Part shown: piece after piece, positions 52,527-58,678 of the stretch | Layout of the letters: each line of letters opens with the position of its first letter | Numbering within the stretch: position 1 is the first letter of the stretch | Assembly (NCBI GenBank): GCA_003599735.1 | Contig: QZJI01000052.1 | Span: 1-58,678, forward strand | Length of the DNA stretch: 58,678 bases | Reading direction: 5' to 3' | From: Dehalococcoidia bacterium | GTDB lineage: Bacteria; Chloroflexota; Dehalococcoidia; UBA2979 | Position numbers and translations under genes: made by a program | Notes under the pieces: model-generated | Database searches by the model: none | Seen by the model: only the letters and a program-made list of their open reading frames with translations | What the model was told of the DNA's origin: nothing

Positions 52527-53762
52527 ATGACCTCGATCACCCCGGTAGGACAACAGGCGGTGCGGATGTCGGGCGGGAAGCCCGCGCTTGCGCTCTACCT
52601 CCACATCCCGTTTTGCTCCTCCAAATGCGGCTATTGTGACTTCAACTCCTATGAGGGGCTGGAACACCTCGTCCCGGAGTACACCCCGGCCCTGATCCAT
52701 GAACTCGAACTGTGGGCGCCCGCCGCTCGTACCTTCGGCGTGGACACCATCTTCTTCGGTGGCGGCACTCCCAGCCTGACCACGCTCGACGACATGAGCG
52801 CGATCGTCGCCGCCGTCCATGATCAATACGACATCGCGCCAGATGCCGAGTGGACACTCGAAGCGAACCCGACCGAACTCACGCGCGAACACCTTGAAGG
52901 GCTGCGTGGCCTCGGCATCAACCGTCTCTCGATGGGCGTCCAGTCGATGCGACCTGAGGAACTGGAACTGCTGGAACGCGCGCACACGCCGGAACGCGTC
53001 GTACAGGCCGTCGATGATGCCCGTGCGGCGGGGTTCAACAACCTGAACCTCGACCTGATCTTCGGGTTGATCGGCCAGCGCCCCGAGCACTGGCAGGAGA
53101 CGTTAGAACGTGTTCTCCAGTTCCGCCCCGAGCACCTCTCCTGCTACGCCCTGACCGTCGAACCTGGCACCGCGCTTTACTACCGGGTGCAGAAAGGCCA
53201 GATCCCCGACCCCGACCCGGATGTCGCCGCCGAGGAGTACGAGTGGACGCGAAAGCGGCTCGCGCGCGACGGGTATCAGCAATACGAGATCTCCAACTGG
53301 GCAAAGCCCGGGCGCGCCTGCCGTCACAACCTCGTCTACTGGCGTGCGGAGCCATACCTGGGATTCGGCGCGGGCGCGCACTCGTTCTTCGCCGGGCAGC
53401 GCTTCGCGAACGTCGACGCCCCCAACCGCTACGAAGAAGCCGTGGCCGCGACGGTCGAGACACGCGCCACGGCCGGGAGTGCCGCCATGCAGCAGATCGC
53501 CGGGGGAGAGACACCCAACCACGCAACACAGATGGCGGACGCAATGATCCTCGGTCTGCGGCTGATGGAAGGTGTCGGGCTCAATGAATTCGCGGCGCGC
53601 TTCGGCGCGCGGGCAGAGGACGCATTCGCGGACGCCCTCGCGAAGCACACCCGCCTTGGATTGATCGAGGTCGTGGACGGCCGGCTCAGGCTCACGTCAC
53701 GTGGGCTGCTGCTCTCCAACGAGGTCTTCGTCGATCTACTGCCGGACCCGCCTGAGGAGTGA
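52527..53762 (+). CDS. hemW: HemW-type radical SAM protein
   Basis: A 411-residue radical SAM protein with cluster cysteines Cys30, Cys34 and Cys37 in [53 protein letters not shown] and [15 protein letters not shown] are shared with HemN, but [22 protein letters not shown] (HNxxYW) marks HemW, which inserts haem rather than oxidising coproporphyrinogen. The last 50 residues form the HemW winged-helix. ATG 52527 is used; Met14 (52566) is an alternative start. It is 3 bp upstream of a zinc-ribbon gene. Confidence 0.92.
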   Translation: MTSITPVGQQAVRMSGGKPALALYLHIPFCSSKCGYCDFNSYEGLEHLVPEYTPALIHELELWAPAARTFGVDTIFFGGGTPSLTTLDDMSAIVAAVHDQYDIAPDAEWTLEANPTELTREHLEGLRGLGINRLSMGVQSMRPEELELLERAHTPERVVQAVDDARAAGFNNLNLDLIFGLIGQRPEHWQETLERVLQFRPEHLSCYALTVEPGTALYYRVQKGQIPDPDPDVAAEEYEWTRKRLARDGYQQYEISNWAKPGRACRHNLVYWRAEPYLGFGAGAHSFFAGQRFANVDAPNRYEEAVAATVETRATAGSAAMQQIAGGETPNHATQMADAMILGLRLMEGVGLNEFAARFGARAEDAFADALAKHTRLGLIEVVDGRLRLTSRGLLLSNEVFVDLLPDPPEE

Positions 53763-53765
53763 CGC

Positions 53766-54044
53766 ATGGCGGTGCAGGTCTATCGCTGCTCCCACTGCGG
53801 GCGCGAAGTCCTCGTCCGCATCGTCGCGCCGATGACCGAGGCTGAAGTCGCCCGCCGCCGCGAGGAAGAGATGCGTCCGGCCGCCTCCGGGCCGCAGGGT
53901 CCCAACTCCTGGAGCGACCGCCTCCGCGACTACATCTGGCTCGGCCTCTCCGGGCTCGGCGAGAGAGTGCCGCGCGAGGAAGTCCCGGCCGAGTGTCCCG
54001 CCTGCCGCCGAGCGACGCTCGCGGTCGCCCGGGTCATCGAGTAG
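53766..54044 (+). CDS. Small zinc-ribbon protein
   Basis: A 92-residue protein with two CxxC pairs, Cys8/Cys11 ([13 protein letters not shown]) and Cys77/Cys80 ([10 protein letters not shown]). The 60-residue segment between them is charged and helical ([14 protein letters not shown]). The pair could fold into one zinc ribbon with a long insertion. It is 3 bp after hemW and 7 bp before selB, so it is translationally linked. I recognise no named family. A role in protein or RNA binding is only a guess. Confidence 0.75.
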   Translation: MAVQVYRCSHCGREVLVRIVAPMTEAEVARRREEEMRPAASGPQGPNSWSDRLRDYIWLGLSGLGERVPREEVPAECPACRRATLAVARVIE

Positions 54045-54051
54045 CCGCGTT

Positions 54052-55905
54052 ATGTTCGTCGTGGGCACCGCTGGCCATGTGGACCACGGCAAGTCCACGC
54101 TCGTCCGCGCCCTCACCGGCATCGACCCCGACCGGCTCCGCGAGGAGCAGGAACGCGGAATGACGATCGAGTTGGGCTTCGCCTGGCTTACCCTGCCCTC
54201 CGGGCGCGAGATCTCGATCGTCGATGTCCCCGGTCATGTCCGTTTCGTACGCCACATGCTCGCGGGCATCGGCGCGGTCGACCTCGCGCTCCTCATCATC
54301 GCCGCTGATGAAGGCGTGATGCCCCAGACACGCGAGCACCTCGCCATCCTCGACCTGCTGGAGGTGCGGCGCGCCATCGTCGTCCTCACCAAGTGCGACA
54401 TGGTGGACGATGCCTGGGCCAGCCTGGTCGAAGAGGATGTCCGAGCGACGCTCGACGGCACGGCGCTTGGAGATGCCCCCATCGTGCGGGTCTCGGCGGT
54501 GACAGGGGCGGGCCTCGATACACTGCGGGTGGCGATCGACGACGCGCTCCAGACTGCACCCCCACCGCGCGACATCGGACGGCCGCGCCTCGGCATCGAC
54601 CGCGTGTTCTCCATGACGGGCTTCGGCACCGTGGTGACGGGCACGCTGCTGGACGGGCGACTCCGCACTGGCGACACGGTGGAGGTCGTCCCCGGCGGAC
54701 GCACCCTGCGCATCCGCGGCCTGCAATCGCATCGCCGCGAAGTCGATGAAGCGCTGCCGGGTACGCGCATCGCGGTGAACCTCGCCGGGGTCAGCACAGA
54801 TGACCTCTCCAGAGGGCAGGCGCTGGCCGCCCCGGGACGCCTGGAAGCCGCACGGACCTTCGACGCGCGGATCCGTGCGCTCCCCGGCGAAGCAATGCGC
54901 CATAATCTGCGCGTGACTGTCCATCTCGCGGCGGCGGAAGCCCCCGCCCGTCTCCGCCTCTTTGGTGCTGACGAGGTGGCCGACAGCGCTGAGGGCTGGG
55001 CGCAGGTCGTCCTGGCGGAACCCGTCGCGACCGCGCCGGGCGACCTCTTCGTCGTGCGCCTCGGCGACCAGACGCTGGGGGGCGGACGCGTTGTGGAAGT
55101 CAACGCACCGCGCCATCGCCGGACCGACCCTGCCGTGATCGATCGGCTCGCCTCGCGCGCCCTTGGCACCCCTGAGGCACGCCTGCTCGCGGCGCTCGAA
55201 CGGATCGAGCCGTGCTCCGTCGCCGCGCTGGAGCGTGCCACCGGGCTGTCACCGGAGGAGGGACGCCTCACGCTCAACGCGCTGATTGAGAAGGGCGACG
55301 TGCGCCGCCTGTCGCCCTCCGCGGGGGAGCCAGTCCTGGTGAGCGGCGGCACGCTCACCCGCTACGAGGAGACCGCGCACCGTGCGCTGGCCGTCTATCA
55401 CGCGGCCCATCCACTGCGTTTCTCCATGCCACGCGAGGAGATGCGGGGCGCGCTCAGCCTGCCACAGCGCGAGTTTGCGGCCATCCTCGGCGGCCTCGCT
55501 CCAGCTATCGAGGCGCGCGGTGAGGGTGTCGTAGAGGCTGGGTGGGAACCGCAGCCATCGCCTCAGCAGCGAGTCGCGATTGAGGCAGCCGCGAGCGCCC
55601 TCGCCGCGGGGGGACTGCAACCTGACCGAACCTCCTTCGACCCGGCGATCGCCGCCTATCTGGTGGACGCGGGACGCGCGGTCGACTGCGGCGACAGTGT
55701 GCTGCTCGATGCTGCGACGTTTGCGGACGCTCGGAAGCGCGTCACCGATGCGATGCGCGCCCATACAGGGCCGATGACGCTGGCGGAGGCCCGCGATCTG
55801 CTCGGCGTCTCACGGCGCAACGCGCAGGCGATCCTTGAAACCCTGGACCGCCAGGGAGTCACAATGAGAGTAGGGGACGGGCGGACGTTGCGGGCGGCCC
55901 GCTAG
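54052..55905 (+). CDS. selB: Selenocysteine-specific elongation factor SelB
   Basis: A 617-residue protein. The GTPase has G1 [10 protein letters not shown]2 [12 protein letters not shown]3 DVPGH and G4 TKCDM. Domains II and III run to about 340 ([46 protein letters not shown]). The C-terminal winged-helix part (about 355-617) binds the SECIS RNA; its last domain includes [25 protein letters not shown]. SelB delivers Sec-tRNA to UGA, so the cell should use selenocysteine. selA, selD and tRNA-Sec are not in this window. Its stop is shared with the secF stop as CTAG. Confidence 0.93.
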   Translation: MFVVGTAGHVDHGKSTLVRALTGIDPDRLREEQERGMTIELGFAWLTLPSGREISIVDVPGHVRFVRHMLAGIGAVDLALLIIAADEGVMPQTREHLAILDLLEVRRAIVVLTKCDMVDDAWASLVEEDVRATLDGTALGDAPIVRVSAVTGAGLDTLRVAIDDALQTAPPPRDIGRPRLGIDRVFSMTGFGTVVTGTLLDGRLRTGDTVEVVPGGRTLRIRGLQSHRREVDEALPGTRIAVNLAGVSTDDLSRGQALAAPGRLEAARTFDARIRALPGEAMRHNLRVTVHLAAAEAPARLRLFGADEVADSAEGWAQVVLAEPVATAPGDLFVVRLGDQTLGGGRVVEVNAPRHRRTDPAVIDRLASRALGTPEARLLAALERIEPCSVAALERATGLSPEEGRLTLNALIEKGDVRRLSPSAGEPVLVSGGTLTRYEETAHRALAVYHAAHPLRFSMPREEMRGALSLPQREFAAILGGLAPAIEARGEGVVEAGWEPQPSPQQRVAIEAAASALAAGGLQPDRTSFDPAIAAYLVDAGRAVDCGDSVLLDAATFADARKRVTDAMRAHTGPMTLAEARDLLGVSRRNAQAILETLDRQGVTMRVGDGRTLRAAR

Positions 55906-57185
55906 CTGGCCGGCTGCTTCGCTGCCCCTCGACGGCGACCAAAGAAGCGGGCCAGATCGCCCTCTTCCCACGCGACGAGCAACTGTGACGCGATCCCGAT
56001 GCTGGAGTAAGTGCCGGCGGCAACTCCAACGAAGATCACCAGCAGGAACGACGCGATCGTCGTACCGCCCAGCACCAGCATCGTCGCCACAGTCAGCAGA
56101 ACGGTCGTCGAAGTGTTGATCGAGCGGGCGATGGTCTGCACTAATGCCGCGTTCACGTTGGACGAGAACGGGGCATGTGGCGACTGTTTCACATTTTCGC
56201 GGATCCGGTCGTATACGACGATCGTGTCGTGGACGGAGAATCCGATCACGGTCAATAAGCCCGTGACAAACATCAGGTTCACTTCCACATGGAAGAGCTT
56301 GGAGAACAGCGAGAACGCGCCCAGCGTGATGATCACGTCGTGCAGCAGCGCCACGATCGCGCACACGCCATACCGGAACGGGCGAGGCAGCGAAGCGAAC
56401 GCGAAGGCGATATACGCCATGATGAACAGCGTGGAGACCGCCACCGCGATCGCCGTGTTCCGCACGGCTACGCGTGACACGGTCGCCGATACCGATGCAA
56501 ACTCGCGCACCTCGAACTCACCAAAGCGGTCACGTAACCCATTCTCGATTACGGTGCGTTCACCGCGGTCGGGCTGCGGCCCGGTCTCTTTCGGCTTCTC
56601 CTGGTAATCGCGGACATCCCTCGCGGCTACATACGCGGAGATCTCCCCCACAAGCACACGGTAGAGGTCACCCTCGCTGCAGTTATGCAGGATTTCGACA
56701 ACATCCACTCGGTCGCCGGCCTTGGCAGCGGCGAGCTTTTGCGCCCCAAGTTTGCACCCCGTACCTCGGTCCACATCGAACAGATCGATGGAACTACTTG
56801 CGTCAGGCGTTCCACCCATGACGACCGAACCGATCACCTTGAGCGGTACCGGCCCGACGGCCGCGGGTGTTGCCGAGGCCTCAGGGATGACTTCCGTGAA
56901 CGATCCCGGAGGGACGCTCAGTTCCCGCGTCCGAATGAGGTACTCAGCGCCGCCAGCCGTCTGCTGGATACGGGCCTCGCCGTGCCCCATGTCGGCGTAT
57001 GCGCGACGCAAGTCCTCCTGTGACACGGATTTCGAGAACCGGATCAGCGTCGTCGAGCCCGCGGTGAACTCGATACCCGGCCGGAACGCTGGCGGGATCG
57101 CGAGGACGACGAGCGCCAGCACTGCGGTGACACCGCTGATGAGAAACGACCACTTGCGCGTGCCGACCAGATCGAGAGTCGTCAT
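55902..57185 (-). CDS. secF: Protein translocase subunit SecF
   Basis: A 427-residue SecF with six TM helices. TM1 is at 12-31, the periplasmic P1 domain begins GIEFTAGSTTLIRF, and TM2-6 contain LLHDVIITLGAFSL, VNLMFVTGLLTVIGFSVHDTIVVYDRIREN (the SecF signature) and QTIARSINTSTTVLLT. Between the P1 core and TM2 lies an insertion of about 100 residues (roughly 100-210), making it longer than typical SecF (300-320). It uses proton motive force to pull substrates after SecYEG transit. Overlaps secD by 4 bp. Confidence 0.94.
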   Translation of the reverse strand: MTTLDLVGTRKWSFLISGVTAVLALVVLAIPPAFRPGIEFTAGSTTLIRFSKSVSQEDLRRAYADMGHGEARIQQTAGGAEYLIRTRELSVPPGSFTEVIPEASATPAAVGPVPLKVIGSVVMGGTPDASSSIDLFDVDRGTGCKLGAQKLAAAKAGDRVDVVEILHNCSEGDLYRVLVGEISAYVAARDVRDYQEKPKETGPQPDRGERTVIENGLRDRFGEFEVREFASVSATVSRVAVRNTAIAVAVSTLFIMAYIAFAFASLPRPFRYGVCAIVALLHDVIITLGAFSLFSKLFHVEVNLMFVTGLLTVIGFSVHDTIVVYDRIRENVKQSPHAPFSSNVNAALVQTIARSINTSTTVLLTVATMLVLGGTTIASFLLVIFVGVAAGTYSSIGIASQLLVAWEEGDLARFFGRRRGAAKQPAS

Positions 57186-58600
57186 GCGCGGGCCCCTTCG
57201 GCGGTCGCATTCGGCTCTGGCACGAACCAGTCATGGCGGCGGGATATCTTCGTCCCCACAAAGAGGTGCAACAGGATCCGTGTGACGGTGATCGCGGAGA
57301 ACATCGACACCCCTACGCCGACCGCCAGGGTAAACGCGAAACCCTGGACCAGCGGCGCGTCAAAGGTGCCCAGCAACGGCACCTCGAACCCACCCCCGAG
57401 GACATACAGGATCAGGCAGGTAATGAGCGTCGTGACATTGGAGTCGCGGATTGAGGGCCATGCGCGAGAGAAACCCGCGTCGATCGCGGCGGCGTACGAA
57501 CGCCCGGCCCGCAACTCTTCTTTCATCCGCTCAAAGATCAGGATGTTCGCGTCCACAGCCATACCGATCGACAAAACGAACGCGCCGATGCCGGCGAGCG
57601 TCAGCGTGACCGGGATCAGCTTGAACAGTGCGATCGAGAGCAGCGTGTACACCACAAGCGCGACCGTCGCGATGATCCCCGGGAAGCGGTAGTAGAGGAT
57701 CATGAACAGCGCGACCAGCAGCAGCCCAATCTCACCCGCGAGCACGGAGCGGTGGACCGAATCCTTGCCGAGCGTAGCGTCCACGCTCTGCTCCTGCAGC
57801 ACCGTCAGTTGCAGTGGAAGTGCGCCGGCGTTCAGCTGGACCACGAGATCCTGCGCGCGCTCCAGGGTGAGCCCGGTGATACTCCCACGGTCCGAGATCA
57901 CGCTCTGCACCACCGGCGCGGAGAGCAGTTCGTTGTCCAAGAAGATCGCAATCTGCTGGCCGATACGGCGTTCCGTGATCTGTCGGAACATCTCGCCGCC
58001 GTCACCCTGGAATTCAAATCCGACACCCGGGCGGCCAGCCGGGTCGAACTGCACGTAGGCGTTTGATTTGAGGAATCGGCCGGTCAGCGCCAGCCTCTGA
58101 CCACCTACGTCGCCGGTGGCCTGTTGCCACTGGCCTGCCTCGTCACACAACCCTACGTCAGCGGCGTCCACGGCAGCGGGTTCGCAAAAGCGAAGCTGCG
58201 CCGTGCGCCCAAGCAGAGCACGCGCGCGCTCTGGAGTCAGACCTGGCAATTGCACCGCGAGGTTGCGGTCGCCCTGACGTGAGATTTCAGCTTCAGAAAC
58301 ACCAGAGGCGTCCACACGCTTCCGGAGCACGCGCATCGTGCCTTCCAGCGCATCGTCCACATTCCCCTGAAAGTCCTCCGGCACCTCGGCGCGGAGCAAC
58401 AGCCGGGTTCCACCCTGAAGGTCGAGACCCAGACGCAGCGTGCGCCGCTCGAACGAACCGACCTTGATTCCCTTGCCTTCGGGCCAGGGGATCCCACTCG
58501 GCAGGAACTCCTTGGGGGTGGAGGGCCAGATGAGGTACAGCGACGCGACCGCCAGGAGGATGACGCAGGTCACGGGCAGGAAGCGGCGGACGCGACGCAT
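57182..58600 (-). CDS. secD: Protein translocase subunit SecD
   Basis: A 472-residue SecD. TM1 is at 8-26. The P1 domain starts LRLGLDLQGGTRLLL (the SecD signature), with VLRKRVDASGVSEAEI. P4 has AIFLDNELLSAPVVQSVIS and the NAGALPLQLTV loop. The C-terminal TM2-6 contain FVLSIGMAVDANILIFERMKEELRAG and RAWPSIRDSNVTTLIT. Start ATG 58600 is preceded in frame by GTG 58603, also possible. Its stop overlaps the secF start (ATGA, 57182-57185). secD is near the right end and upstream context is lost. Confidence 0.94.
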   Translation of the reverse strand: MRRVRRFLPVTCVILLAVASLYLIWPSTPKEFLPSGIPWPEGKGIKVGSFERRTLRLGLDLQGGTRLLLRAEVPEDFQGNVDDALEGTMRVLRKRVDASGVSEAEISRQGDRNLAVQLPGLTPERARALLGRTAQLRFCEPAAVDAADVGLCDEAGQWQQATGDVGGQRLALTGRFLKSNAYVQFDPAGRPGVGFEFQGDGGEMFRQITERRIGQQIAIFLDNELLSAPVVQSVISDRGSITGLTLERAQDLVVQLNAGALPLQLTVLQEQSVDATLGKDSVHRSVLAGEIGLLLVALFMILYYRFPGIIATVALVVYTLLSIALFKLIPVTLTLAGIGAFVLSIGMAVDANILIFERMKEELRAGRSYAAAIDAGFSRAWPSIRDSNVTTLITCLILYVLGGGFEVPLLGTFDAPLVQGFAFTLAVGVGVSMFSAITVTRILLHLFVGTKISRRHDWFVPEPNATAEGARA

Positions 58601-58678
58601 CACAGGCGCTTTCGCTAGTCGAGGTTCTGCCTCGGAGCGTACCCCGCTCTAGCGGCGGCGGCGAGCCGGAGCCGGTGC

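Noticed and set aside
58649..58678. Possible C-terminal end of another minus-strand gene (APAPARRRR then stop) before secD, as expected for yajC.
   Set aside because: Only nine codons are visible, too few to support a gene or identify it.

Overview
The window is 58.7 kb of high-GC bacterial chromosome. It is gene-dense, with many 4-bp ATGA overlaps and frequent GTG or TTG starts. I see no insertion sequence, prophage, CRISPR array or rRNA. The gene content suggests an aerobic Chloroflexota-like bacterium: CaiB-type CoA transferases, an actinobacterial-like single-anchor succinate dehydrogenase, eukaryote-type NADP-isocitrate dehydrogenase, YvcK with a membrane N-terminus and SelB. This placement is inferred from protein character only; no marker gene was searched.

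Left part (1-12.5 kb). The end of an enoyl-CoA hydratase gene faces two CoA-transferase genes across a strong hairpin. A tRNA-Leu(UAA) lies just upstream of a YajQ-family gene. Then come carbamate kinase, Hsp20, a NarL-type response regulator with a PAS histidine kinase, a universal stress protein, an APC permease, a large P-loop protein related to cyclic 2,3-diphosphoglycerate synthetase, and an MFS transporter.

The most unusual region (12.7-16.0 kb) is a self-contained transcription unit. It has a promoter overlapped by a perfect inverted repeat, four same-strand genes and a hairpin at the end. The first gene encodes a diiron ferritin-like protein with the doubled E...DEXRH pattern of bacterial multicomponent monooxygenases. 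The second encodes a paralogue that has lost five of the six ligands. The third is an FmdB-type zinc ribbon and the fourth an SCP2-like lipid-binding protein. No reductase or ferredoxin is present. I read this as a compact, possibly undescribed, two-subunit diiron oxidase with a dedicated zinc-ribbon and lipid-carrier partner. It is followed by a decayed CoA-transferase pseudogene and a cyclase-family hydrolase.

The middle (17.4-43.7 kb) is mainly housekeeping: rarA, a DUF402 protein, gatB, yvcK, secG, fmt, rlmN, ribosomal protein L25, two lipoproteins, and an acyl-CoA carboxylase beta subunit. A TCA block has icd, mdh and fumC converging on sdhC-sdhA-sdhB. A run of Nudix, GNAT, nadK, tlyA, clpX and clpP genes follows.

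The right part (43.7-58.7 kb) holds trigger factor, an oligopeptide-type ABC importer without its ATPases, aspS with the sequence signature of a non-discriminating enzyme (fitting gatB and the indirect Asn-tRNA route), a PPOX flavoprotein, hemW, a zinc-ribbon gene, selB, and secF/secD. selB and secF share the same CTAG for their convergent stop codons.
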